The translations under genes were made by a program, and so were the position numbers. This document shows positions 20,019-30,567 of a DNA stretch of 64,000 bases, one piece after another. The notes under the pieces were generated by a model. The model searched no databases. It saw only the letters and a program-made list of their open reading frames with translations, and was not told the origin of the DNA. Position 1 is the first letter of the stretch. The number at the start of each line of letters is the position of its first letter. The DNA comes from Serratia nematodiphila DZ0503SBS1 (GTDB taxonomy: Bacteria > Pseudomonadota > Gammaproteobacteria > Enterobacterales > Enterobacteriaceae): assembly GCF_000738675.1 (NCBI RefSeq), contig NZ_JPUX01000001.1, forward strand, positions 744,001 through 808,000, written 5' to 3'.

Positions 20019-20936
20019 TTACTGATCAAAATAATCACTATCCAACTTTGGCACTTTAAGCAACGTTGAACTAACACCCACCTCGTTATCCATCATCAGA
20101 TGCACCAATCGGTTACCGTCGATAAGTACCATGCCTTCTACCGATTGCGCGTAGGCAACGGCATGCTTGGTAAAGCCAGATGTCGTGATGAATACCCCTC
20201 GTTTGGCCTTTTGTCCCACAAGTGCACCGTAGAAGGCATGTAACTCAGGGCGGCCTACGGTGTTTTGCCAGCGTTTGGCTTGCACATACACTTTTTCTAA
20301 GCCGAGCTTGTCTAAAGAAATTACGCCATCAATCCCCGCATCACCGCTGCCTCCGACACGCTTTAAATCATCGCGGTGGCCGCCGTAGTCTAAACGGTGC
20401 AGCACATCCAGCACGATGACCTCGAAGCGGCCTGGAGATACCTGGCTTAGGTTCTCCAGCAGTTCCGTTGCAACCGCATCGCGGATCTCTTTGATTGATT
20501 GTTCCAGGCGATCGTCTGGGCTATTTGTTAACATCGCTTCAGTGAGAAGGGGCTCTGTAACCGGGTCCAAATCCACCGCATCACTATTTTGTTGAAGTTT
20601 GACGTTGGTATAAGCCAAAGCGAGATGCTCGACTTCTGCTGCAGTGAGCGGGTTTGGATGCTGCTTTAACCAGTCGATGCCTTTGGCGGTTAAGCACCAT
20701 TTGCCTCTGGATAAGCTGTGCGAGAGCCCAGCACGTTTCAAACGATCGTGAGCCCAGCCGGTACGGTTCTTGTAAACCAATTGGCCGCTGGCGATGGTCT
20801 CTGCCCGTTGTTCTTCGTTTAGGTTGAGCATGTCTGCTGCTGCATCTTGCACATCTCGAGCAAGTGCGCCTTCGGGCTTGGTTGCCAAAAAGCGAAGCAC
20901 TGGCTCGATGAATTGGTCGTAGGTTGGTACTGACAT
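20019..20936 (-). CDS. mrr: Type IV restriction endonuclease Mrr
   Basis: Nuclease that cuts DNA carrying foreign methylation. The 305-residue length equals E. coli Mrr. The N-terminal winged-helix (Mrr_N, about 1-95) is followed by a PD-(D/E)xK-type catalytic domain with GDAGIDGVI (D203) and VYVQAKRW (Q219, K221), the Mrr variant with Q replacing E. It is transcribed in the same direction as the hsd-like operon, 170 bases upstream of it, and separately from the McrA-like gene. It is less AT-rich than its neighbours on the left. Confidence 0.92.
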   Translation of the reverse strand: MSVPTYDQFIEPVLRFLATKPEGALARDVQDAAADMLNLNEEQRAETIASGQLVYKNRTGWAHDRLKRAGLSHSLSRGKWCLTAKGIDWLKQHPNPLTAAEVEHLALAYTNVKLQQNSDAVDLDPVTEPLLTEAMLTNSPDDRLEQSIKEIRDAVATELLENLSQVSPGRFEVIVLDVLHRLDYGGHRDDLKRVGGSGDAGIDGVISLDKLGLEKVYVQAKRWQNTVGRPELHAFYGALVGQKAKRGVFITTSGFTKHAVAYAQSVEGMVLIDGNRLVHLMMDNEVGVSSTLLKVPKLDSDYFDQ

Positions 20937-21027
20937 GCTGAGGTTCCCTGTTATTCTTTATTACTCCTATGATACTGCACAAACCCGGTTTTGAAGTTGA
21001 CAGGTAGCACGCTGTTGCAGGCAACTT

Positions 21028-22146
21028 TTAACCGATAGCTGCCTCTTTCAACTCCAACTTCACCATCAACTTCTTATTCACCTCTTTCCCATCTACCCCG
21101 CTATGAATCCGCCGATGGCAAGTGGGGCAGATGGCGCCCACCCACTGTGGGTGATCGGGGCCTTCGTCGGCTAAGCGTTTAGTGTGATGGGGTTCGAGGT
21201 AGGGATCGCCGTTCCTTTTCTTGAACGGTGCCGGCTGCTCGCAGGCTTCACAGATGCCATTGGCGCGCTTGAGCACGTATTTTTTTACGTCTTCGCTGCG
21301 TTTGAACCAGGATTTTTTGCTGTCGCTCTGTTGGCGCTGGCCAGATTGCTGTGAGGACTGCAGTGCCTTCTTGCGCAACTGTTCGAGCGTCTCTGTCTGC
21401 GTATCGTCTTCATCGGTTTCTGCATCTTCTTCAACGGCGTGCAGTGACGAGACTTTGAACAGGTTAAAGGTAATGCCTTGCCGCATGTTATTTTCGAAGT
21501 CTAAGCACTGAATGTGATCCCAAGAGTCGCACTCAAACATGCCAAGATAGAGGACGCCTTTTTCTTTCTTGTTGTCTTCGAACAGGAAGATGTCTTTGCC
21601 GTCTTTTTTATGGTCGCGGATGGATTTATTTCCCCGAATAAATTCCATATCGCCTTTTTGGCCTTCTCCCGTATAAGAGAAGCTGCCTTCGGCTGTCCAC
21701 CCATCTTTGTAGCCGTAGGTTTCGCCGCTTTCTCCGGTAAAGATAAAGATTACCGGGAATTCCTGCGGGGTCCAGATACCGCCTTGCAGCTGCCCACCGT
21801 AAAGCTCGATAAGCGCTTTGCGTGTGTACAGTTTGCCTTCGGTTAAATAGTCAAAAGGATGCGGCGTTTCGACGATCTCAAAACCGAGGTCTTTGAGAAA
21901 CTTAATGGCTTTTTCCGTTCCACTATCGGCATTGATTCCTTTAAACGGATAGCCATGCTGCTCACTGTATGCTCTAGCAGCAATGCCTCGGATATCGTAC
22001 TTCTCGCCATTATAAAGAAGGGTGTATTTTTTTAATCGTTTTATTTCATGTTGTTTTAAGAACGCATCTCGGCCAATTTTTTTATATTCTTCGATGGCTT
22101 TTAAAACGGATTCTTTTGACGATAACGCCTCTATTGCAGTTGCCAA
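21028..22146 (-). CDS. SRA-like/HNH modification-dependent endonuclease (ScoMcrA-like)
   Basis: Predicted type IV nuclease for methylated DNA. About 372 residues: an N-terminal helical head (about 1-95), an SRA-like reader domain (about 100-235, with YGYKDGWTAEGSFSYTGEGQ and MEFIRGNKSI), an acidic and polar linker (240-280), and an HNH domain with two CxxC pairs (near 299-302 and 340-343) around HH and ending CHRRIH. I prefer the TTG at 22146, because GAGGGAG lies eight bases before it. A GTG at 22152 directly abuts that ribosome site. Both the reader and the nuclease appear intact. Confidence 0.82.
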   Translation of the reverse strand: MATAIEALSSKESVLKAIEEYKKIGRDAFLKQHEIKRLKKYTLLYNGEKYDIRGIAARAYSEQHGYPFKGINADSGTEKAIKFLKDLGFEIVETPHPFDYLTEGKLYTRKALIELYGGQLQGGIWTPQEFPVIFIFTGESGETYGYKDGWTAEGSFSYTGEGQKGDMEFIRGNKSIRDHKKDGKDIFLFEDNKKEKGVLYLGMFECDSWDHIQCLDFENNMRQGITFNLFKVSSLHAVEEDAETDEDDTQTETLEQLRKKALQSSQQSGQRQQSDSKKSWFKRSEDVKKYVLKRANGICEACEQPAPFKKRNGDPYLEPHHTKRLADEGPDHPQWVGAICPTCHRRIHSGVDGKEVNKKLMVKLELKEAAIG

Positions 22147-22381
22147 AACCACTCCCTCACCTTGCCGAGTTGACTCTGAGCAATGTGCTTGCTGACGAGA
22201 GCAGTATGCATCAATACCCAGCAGTTAACTCATCGATTTACCGAATGCGTTAACTATGCCAGGTAGGGGAGGAAATGCCTACCTTGATGAATGTTTTTGT
22301 TGTGATATGTCAGTCAGATTTATTGGAAATTGTGGGTGGGAAGGGCGATGAGTGCAGGCATCGCCCTGATTGCCATTTACG

Positions 22382-22690
22382 TTAGCCGCAGGTTTCCATC
22401 TCCCGCAGTGCCCGCCCATAAAGATTACACAACGCAGGAACCATATGCGCTGTAGCGTTGAGATAGCGATTCAGCTGCTCCCAGTCTTCGGGATCCAGCT
22501 GTGGGGTCTTTTGCAGTAAATGGCCAAACAGCATCAGGCCGTGGCATAGACCTTCCGCCTGTTCGGCAGAGAGTGCGGCCAGGTCTAAAAGTTCTGAAGG
22601 GTTAAAAGCGCTGAGATCGAGGTGGTTAAACAGTTGGCGGTAGAGGGTTAGGGTACTTATGGTGTTCTCGGTGATGGCGACATTTTCCAT
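22382..22690 (-). CDS. Small acidic protein of unknown function
   Basis: 102 residues, mostly helical by composition (LYRQLFNHLDL, LLDLAALSAEQAEGLCHGLML), with no recognised motif, signal peptide or membrane segment. An AAGGAT ribosome site precedes the ATG at 22690. It is transcribed away from the P4-immunity-like RNA at 22731-22921, and a near-palindrome (GTAGTATGCGTACTAC, 22710-22725) lies between them. This could be an operator for either direction. Its position suggests a satellite or prophage gene. Confidence 0.6.
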   Translation of the reverse strand: MENVAITENTISTLTLYRQLFNHLDLSAFNPSELLDLAALSAEQAEGLCHGLMLFGHLLQKTPQLDPEDWEQLNRYLNATAHMVPALCNLYGRALREMETCG

Positions 22691-22709
22691 GTGTCTTTAT
22701 CCTTAGTGT

Positions 22710-22725
22710 GTAGTATGCGTACTAC
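22710..22725. promoter_or_regulatory. Near-palindrome between divergent units
   Basis: GTAGTA and TACTAC flank TGCG. It lies 20 bases from the start of the 102-residue gene and about 20 bases before the structured RNA, so it is well placed as an operator. No regulator is identified. Confidence 0.35.
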
Positions 22726-22730
22726 CACAT

Positions 22731-22921
22731 GAGACGCTAAACCCATGGTGGTAGCCCAAGCGGAGTTAGCGTTACCGGACACGAAGGAAACCGGCGCTTC
22801 TTGCGAAGCCCCCACTTGGGCCACCATAATTCTGGATGTTTAAAGCCCCAACATTATATACATAATGCTGCCTTGTGTAAGTGTTCGGAACGCTAACTCC
22901 GGCTGCGGATTTGGCCGCAGC
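22731..22921 (+). ncRNA. Structured RNA resembling the phage P4 immunity (CI) region
   Basis: A 12-bp closing stem with a 3-base bulge (22746-22760 with 22815-22826) encloses an inner stem CCGG/CCGG (22775-22794) and a hairpin GCTTC-TTGC-GAAGC (22796-22809). Inside it, CGGAGTTAGCGTT (22761-22773) is perfectly complementary over 13 bases to 22889-22901. A shorter 7-base match lies upstream at 22734-22740. This upstream-internal-downstream layout copies seqA, seqB in CI RNA and seqC of satellite phage P4, where CI RNA pairs with the leader to stop transcription. A terminator-like stem (22902-22921) follows. No replication gene is left downstream. Assignment is by architecture, not by alignment. 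Confidence 0.6.
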
Positions 22922-23227
22922 GGAAAAACTATAGCTTTATCAGTAAAAGGAGAAAATAACCTGTATGGAATTACAGGTTGTTTACTCATGAGATTGGAAT
23001 GCAGCTCGCAGTTATTAAATTTTAATTCAGGCTAATCAGTTAGGATAATTCATTTGCTAAATGAATTATTAAATCTGTGAATTTTGTTGTCACGAAATAC
23101 GTTGAGGTGAATGAATGTAAAAAGAATGGTTGAATGTTTATCCTGTGTACCTAGGGTGCTATTATCAACCTCTTTGTTAACACTCGCGGTAGTGAGTTTT
23201 TTAAAATAATGACAGGGATGCACTACG
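22922..23227. other. AT-rich gap before the zincin gene
   Basis: About 300 AT-rich bases. A small hairpin AACCTGT/ACAGGTT sits at 22958-22979 with no T run. The promoter of the zincin operon presumably lies here. I see no gene and no copy of the leuX 3' end that would mark the right attachment site. Confidence 0.4.
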
Positions 23228-23761
23228 ATGGAAAAAAAAGAGGGGGCTTTAAGGCTATTAACCTCCGGGGAGATCGGCCTTGCGAAGTCGGTATTTGGTG
23301 GTTCAATTATTTATGGGAAAGTCTGGGTTCATCACGATAGCTATTTCCCCTTTGGCTTACAAAATCGAAACACTGCGATGTCACCCAATGGTGAGCTGTA
23401 TTTTAGAGACTGGTACGTGCCCGATTTCTCAAAGGAAGGGTATAGTCATAAACATCTTTTCATCCATGAAATGGTTCATGTTTGGCAATACCAGCGTGGT
23501 ATGTGGGTTAAGACCCGAGGCCTCTACAGTTGGTTGGCAAATTACAGTTATGAACTGGATGGCTCCAAACTCCTAGAGAACTACGCTATGGAGCAACAGG
23601 CTCAGATCGTTGCTGATTATCATTTGTTGACCTCTTCAGGTTATGCTGTTTGGAGAAACCGCTTCGGCAAGGAAGTGACTTACAACGGTCATGACTATGC
23701 CGATGTGAGAAAAGTAAAAGAAAAATATGAGAAAGTGTTAGTCGGTTTTCCTTACAAGTAA
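23228..23761 (+). CDS. Zincin metallopeptidase-like, vgr-related protein; candidate T6SS effector
   Basis: A 177-residue protein with a clear zinc-protease motif H80-E81-x-x-H84 (LFIHEMVHVWQ) and a glutamate about 38 residues later (NYAMEQQAQIV, E122) that could be the third ligand. The N-terminus (LTSGEIGLAKSVFGGSI.YGKVWVH) and the motif context match small proteins named vgr-related or found at the ends of Rhs/VgrG proteins. Two lipoproteins follow directly, an arrangement typical of a secreted toxin with periplasmic immunity. No VgrG, Hcp or PAAR gene is adjacent, so delivery is inferred. AT-rich relative to the core. Confidence 0.7.
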   Translation: MEKKEGALRLLTSGEIGLAKSVFGGSIIYGKVWVHHDSYFPFGLQNRNTAMSPNGELYFRDWYVPDFSKEGYSHKHLFIHEMVHVWQYQRGMWVKTRGLYSWLANYSYELDGSKLLENYAMEQQAQIVADYHLLTSSGYAVWRNRFGKEVTYNGHDYADVRKVKEKYEKVLVGFPYK

Positions 23762-23772
23762 GAGGATTGGTT

Positions 23773-24198
23773 ATGAAGGCGAGACTGTTCTGTGCCGTTG
23801 TTGGTGTGACTTTGTTAAGCGCCTGCGTAGGCGATCGTCTCGATCAGCGCTATGCGCCGGATATCCCTATCACCGCCCATGCTAAAGCGAATGGCGATAT
23901 TTGCATTTCTCCGTCACCAAAGGAAAATGAAAGGCCAGATACGCTCTATCTCAGTGGTGATGCTGATGAGAAATTGATTGAGGTGGGGAACCAGGATCTT
24001 AAAAAGGGCATTTGCGTTACCCAAGAAGATTACCCGTTTGAGGAAAATCATATCTACAGCATGAGGCTAAATTTTGTGCCGATTGATAAGCGCAGAAACC
24101 TGCAGGATATTTCTGGCAGGGCCTTTATTGCTCACTTCAAAGTGAAAAAGCTCAACGGCGCTTACGAAATTGAAAATATCACGCAGGGCAGCAGATAA
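23773..24198 (+). CDS. Periplasmic lipoprotein, putative T6SS immunity protein
   Basis: A 141-residue lipoprotein: a signal peptide with lipobox LLSAC after a basic start (MKARLFCAVVGV). It begins at ATG 23773 with AAGAGG before it, 11 bases after the zincin stop, so the two are co-transcribed. The mature part contains the pattern GDICISPSP...LYLSGD...GICV...Y, shared with the next gene, which suggests duplicated immunity proteins. Protection of the periplasm against the upstream zincin is inferred from gene order. Confidence 0.68.
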   Translation: MKARLFCAVVGVTLLSACVGDRLDQRYAPDIPITAHAKANGDICISPSPKENERPDTLYLSGDADEKLIEVGNQDLKKGICVTQEDYPFEENHIYSMRLNFVPIDKRRNLQDISGRAFIAHFKVKKLNGAYEIENITQGSR

Positions 24199-24210
24199 CG
24201 CCGAGACAAA

Positions 24211-24630
24211 ATGAACCGGATCTTCCCCCTCACTTTCCCCTTCCTGCTCGCCGGCTGCCCGTCGATAGGCGATCGTATCCCCGTAGACTATCCCGCCACC
24301 ACCAACCTGCGTGGGGGCAAAGTATGCATCACCGTTCAGCCGCAGGGGGACGAAAAGCTCGCGGGCATCTCGATCTACCGATTGGATGAGGCGCAGAGTC
24401 GTACATTCAAATTCTTCGAGCCGCTGCGGGATATTGCCCCCAATCAGTGCGTTCCTGATGAGGGCTATGTATTTACGCCGGGGCAGCAATACCATTTCTG
24501 CGCGAAGCTGGTCTCCATCAAGAAACAGCAGGCGGGCGAGTTTCCCTCTGCGCGTGAATTCGTCGCCGAATTCGTTGTGCAGCAGGAAGGCAATCAACTT
24601 AGGTTGGAAGCCCTCCGTACCCCACGCTAA
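24211..24630 (+). CDS. Periplasmic lipoprotein, second putative immunity protein
   Basis: A 139-residue lipoprotein with a short signal sequence and lipobox LLAGC. It shares features with the preceding protein: GGKVCITVQP, a middle section with C in QCVPDEGYVFTPGQQYHF, and a basic tail. It starts 12 bases after the previous stop with a weak ribosome site. Richer in GC than its neighbour, so the pair may have diverged or been acquired separately. It lies convergent to ascB with 15 bases between the stops. Confidence 0.65.
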   Translation: MNRIFPLTFPFLLAGCPSIGDRIPVDYPATTNLRGGKVCITVQPQGDEKLAGISIYRLDEAQSRTFKFFEPLRDIAPNQCVPDEGYVFTPGQQYHFCAKLVSIKKQQAGEFPSAREFVAEFVVQQEGNQLRLEALRTPR

Positions 24631-24645
24631 CCCCACCGCCCAAAC

Positions 24646-27535
<2,890 letters not shown>

Positions 27536-27629
27536 GGCGTGTCGTCTCTCAGATAGCAATTCGGATAGCCCAAAGGCGAATATTTACTGCCTGGGCGATC
27601 CGTCGTTCCATCCGTATGAAACGCCCATA

Positions 27630-27643
27630 AGAAACCGGTTTCA
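27630..27643. promoter_or_regulatory. AscG operator
   Basis: AGAAACCGGTTTCA, a near-perfect palindrome between divergent ascF and ascG, matches the kind of operator known for AscG. A weaker related site (GAAAACGTTCCA) lies at 27752-27763, close to the ascG start, and might serve autoregulation. Confidence 0.75.
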
Positions 27644-27819
27644 CAAAATCATGTATTGGTGTTTTGTTGTTGGCAAGGACTATGATTTTTGGCATTGCGT
27701 TTTCGTGATCTGGATCGTCAGGGGTAAGCGCATACCGCTGTGCAGGGGCGTGAAAACGTTCCAAACGCCGGGCGTCTTGGGTAGACTGCGCTGAACCCAT
27801 GGATTTTGGCGGCGCACAG

Positions 27820-28839
27820 ATGGCAACGATACTCGAGGTGGCGAAAAAGGCCGGCGTTTCAAAGGCGACGGTGTCGCGCGTATTGTCCGGCAGCGGCTAT
27901 GTCAGCGAGGAGAAACGCGCGTTGGTGGATAAAGCCATCGCGGAAACCGGCTATCGGCCCAACCTGCTGGCGCGCAGCCTGGCGACCAACACCACCCAAA
28001 CCCTCGGCCTGGTGGTCACCAACACCCTCTACAGCGGCAACTATTTCAGCGAACTGATGGCGCAGTCGGCGCGCATCATGGAGGCGAACGGCCGCCAACT
28101 GATCCTGGCGGACGGCAAGCACACCGCCGAAGAGGAGCGGGCCGCCATTCAGTTTTTGCTGGATCTGCGCTGCGACGGGGTGATCATCTACCCGCGTTTT
28201 CTGTCGATCGCGGAAATGGACGAGATCGTCTCCCAACACCGTCAGCCGATTCTGGTGATCAACCGGCGGCTGCGGTTGAACGACAGTTACTGTATCTTCA
28301 GCGATCAGCACGCCGCCGGCGCGGCGGCGGTGGCGCACCTGATCGCGCGCGGGCATCGCGACATCGCCTTTATCACCGGCTCGCTCGATTCCCCCACCGG
28401 GCTGGAGCGGCTTTCCGGCTACAAGTCCGCGCTGGCGCAGCAGGGCATTGCGGTTAACGAGGCGTTGATCGTCGAAGGAAAATGGAACGCGCAAAGCGGC
28501 GTGGCGGCGGTCGATGCGCTGCTGGCCAGCGGGCAGCCGTTCAGCGCCATCGTCGCCGGTAACGACGAAATGGCCATCGGCGCGATGAAGCGGCTGGCGG
28601 AGCGCGGCGTGGCGGTGCCGGAGGCGGTATCGGTGATCGGCTTCGACGACATCCCGCTGGCGCCTTATACCGTGCCGTCGCTGTCGAGCATGAAGATGCC
28701 GGTCACCGAGATGATCCAGGAGACCATCAACCGCCTGCTGTCGATGCTGGACGGCGGCGAGCTGAGCAAGCGCCCCAGCTTCCCGGCCAGCCTGATCGAG
28801 CGCGAGTCGGTGGCGGCGGGGCCGTACGAGCGGGATTGA
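27820..28839 (+). CDS. ascG: LacI-family repressor of the asc operon
   Basis: Transcriptional repressor released by a beta-glucoside-derived inducer. The 339 residues start at ATG 27820 (MATILEVAKKAGVSKATVSRVLSG), aligned with E. coli AscG. The first 50 residues hold the LacI helix-turn-helix and hinge helix, and the rest is the periplasmic-binding-protein-like core (FDDIPLAPYTVPSLSS near the end). A frame opening seven codons earlier is possible but less like the family. Divergent from ascFB with a palindromic operator between them. Confidence 0.92.
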   Translation: MATILEVAKKAGVSKATVSRVLSGSGYVSEEKRALVDKAIAETGYRPNLLARSLATNTTQTLGLVVTNTLYSGNYFSELMAQSARIMEANGRQLILADGKHTAEEERAAIQFLLDLRCDGVIIYPRFLSIAEMDEIVSQHRQPILVINRRLRLNDSYCIFSDQHAAGAAAVAHLIARGHRDIAFITGSLDSPTGLERLSGYKSALAQQGIAVNEALIVEGKWNAQSGVAAVDALLASGQPFSAIVAGNDEMAIGAMKRLAERGVAVPEAVSVIGFDDIPLAPYTVPSLSSMKMPVTEMIQETINRLLSMLDGGELSKRPSFPASLIERESVAAGPYERD

Positions 28840-29025
28840 ACCCGGAAATGCGTCCGGGGGGCTAAGGTCCAGGCTGGCCGCCTAAGCCCTCGTCACTCGG
28901 CGCCGCGATGTCATCTTGCCACCATGCTTTTCCGCGGCGGCGTTTCAGCCGTTTCCCCTTACCACCCTGAGTAATAATCTGAAAGAGCGCCCCAAGACTG
29001 CTCTTTCGAGCCGCTATACGTTATG

Positions 29026-29271
29026 TTATCCCCCGAAAGTTTGGCCGTCCCCACCCGCCTTTAGCGGTTGAAAGCATCGCGCTTTCTTCTGTCTCGGCAT
29101 GGCTTCCGGCGTTGCGTCGGTGAACGGTTTCACTGGCCAACCTTGCGGCCCTGCGTGCGGATGAATGGCCTGAGCATGTCGCCGTCCGGCGGCAATACCC
29201 GAGCGACCACCAGAGATTGGCGTCTGTGAGCCAAGGGCGGTAGCGTAGCCATCCGACGTTTCCGGCGACAA
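29026..29271 (-). CDS. Doubtful 81-codon ORF
   Basis: Contains HAGPQGWPVKPFTDATPEA, which reminds me of small, often over-predicted enterobacterial frames (Ash/Icd-like leader ORFs of P4-type elements). No ribosome site is evident. I list it because the motif-like stretch seems too familiar for chance, but it could be a non-coding repeat. Confidence 0.25.
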   Translation of the reverse strand: MSPETSDGYATALGSQTPISGGRSGIAAGRRHAQAIHPHAGPQGWPVKPFTDATPEAMPRQKKARCFQPLKAGGDGQTFGG

Positions 29272-29298
29272 TATCCGAACACGACGGTTGCGTGCCGA

Positions 29299-29341
29299 CC
29301 TAAAACCAACAGAGCTGCGATGCAGCTCTGTTGGTTTTAGG
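29299..29341. terminator. Perfect 20-bp inverted repeat
   Basis: Left arm 29299-29318 and right arm 29322-29341 are exact reverse complements around a 3-base loop. An A run in the left arm and a T run in the right arm would let it act as a terminator in both directions. It shields rmlB from upstream transcription. Confidence 0.6.
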
Positions 29342-29482
29342 GGCTTGCTTGCGGCGGCGTGGTGGGAATGTTGTTATTCGATTACCGGCAGGGTGTTTAC
29401 CCAGGAAAAAGCCTTTAGCCGTTTTATGCGCATGTAAAACAATGTGGCGATGAAATGACCACGGCGTATTTTAGAGGATTCT

Positions 29483-30547
29483 ATGAAAATTATCGTTACC
29501 GGCGGTGCCGGGTTTATTGGCTCGGCCGTTGCCCGCCATATTATCAATGATACCGCTGATCACATTTTGGTGCTGGATAGCCTGACCTATGCCGGTAACC
29601 TCGAATCCCTGGCGCCGATCGCCGATAGCGATCGTTACTCCTTCGAGCAGGTCGATATTTGCGACCGTCAGGCGTTGGATCGCGTGTTCGCCGCCTTCCA
29701 GCCCGATGCGGTGATGCACCTGGCCGCCGAAAGTCACGTCGATCGTTCTATTGACGGCCCGGCCGCCTTTATCGAAACCAACATCGTCGGCACCTACACC
29801 TTACTGGAGGCGGCTCGCCAGTATTGGCACGCCCTGGGCGCCGAGCGCAAGCAGGCGTTCCGTTTCCATCACATCTCCACCGACGAGGTGTACGGCGATC
29901 TGCACGGCACCGACGATCTGTTTACCGAAACTACGCCTTATGCGCCAAGCAGCCCGTATTCCGCCTCCAAAGCGGCCAGCGATCACCTGGTGCGCGCCTG
30001 GTTGCGCACCTACGGTTTACCGACCGTTGTCACCAATTGTTCGAACAACTATGGCCCTTACCATTTCCCGGAAAAGCTGATCCCGCTGACGATCCTGAAC
30101 GCGCTGGAAGGCAAGCCGCTGCCGGTATACGGCAACGGCGCGCAGGTGCGCGACTGGTTATATGTAGAAGATCATGCGCGGGCGCTGTATAAGGTGGTCA
30201 CCGAAGGCGCGGTGGGTGAAACCTATAATATCGGTGGTCACAACGAGCGCAAAAATATCGAAGTGGTGCAAACCATTTGCGCACTGCTGGATGAGCTGGT
30301 GCCGCACAAACCGGGTGATATCGCGCATTATGCGGATCTCATCACCTTTGTGACCGACCGTCCGGGCCACGATATGCGCTATGCGATCGACGCCGCCAAG
30401 ATCGATGCGGAGTTGGGGTGGAAGCCGCAAGAGACCTTTGAAAGCGGCATTCGCAAAACCGTGGAATGGTATCTGGCGAACGAAGCCTGGTGGAGCCGGG
30501 TGAAAGACGGCTCCTATGCCGGCGAGCGTCTGGGTTTGACCCGTTAA
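29483..30547 (+). CDS. rmlB: dTDP-glucose 4,6-dehydratase
   Basis: NAD-dependent dehydratase making dTDP-4-keto-6-deoxyglucose, the branch-point sugar for rhamnose and Fuc4NAc. The 354 residues are the standard length. The NAD-binding GGAGFIGS is at 7-14, the catalytic region includes STDEVYGDL, and the YxxxK pair is in [11 protein letters not shown]. The substrate motif [17 protein letters not shown] is intact. AGAGG lies before the ATG. First gene of a five-gene cluster; rmlA follows after 20 bases. Because no rmlC or rmlD is present and rffA is, the product is likely directed to Fuc4N rather than rhamnose. rfbB/rffG are equivalent names. Confidence 0.94.
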   Translation: MKIIVTGGAGFIGSAVARHIINDTADHILVLDSLTYAGNLESLAPIADSDRYSFEQVDICDRQALDRVFAAFQPDAVMHLAAESHVDRSIDGPAAFIETNIVGTYTLLEAARQYWHALGAERKQAFRFHHISTDEVYGDLHGTDDLFTETTPYAPSSPYSASKAASDHLVRAWLRTYGLPTVVTNCSNNYGPYHFPEKLIPLTILNALEGKPLPVYGNGAQVRDWLYVEDHARALYKVVTEGAVGETYNIGGHNERKNIEVVQTICALLDELVPHKPGDIAHYADLITFVTDRPGHDMRYAIDAAKIDAELGWKPQETFESGIRKTVEWYLANEAWWSRVKDGSYAGERLGLTR

Positions 30548-30567
30548 TCGATTTTTAAGGAAGAAGA

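Larger units (their letters stand above)
28840..29482. other. Gap between ascG and rmlB
   Basis: About 640 bases without a firm gene. It contains an AAAGAGC/GCTCTTT hairpin (28982-29008) after ascG, an 81-codon minus-strand frame (29026-29271), and a perfect 20-bp hairpin (29299-29341). The rmlB promoter should lie in the last 140 bases. Confidence 0.5.

Noticed and set aside
8474..24645. Right attachment site for the leuX island
   Set aside because: I looked for a second copy of the leuX 3' end (such as the TCGAGTCCGGCC part) and saw none, so the right border is set only by the P4-like RNA and gene content.
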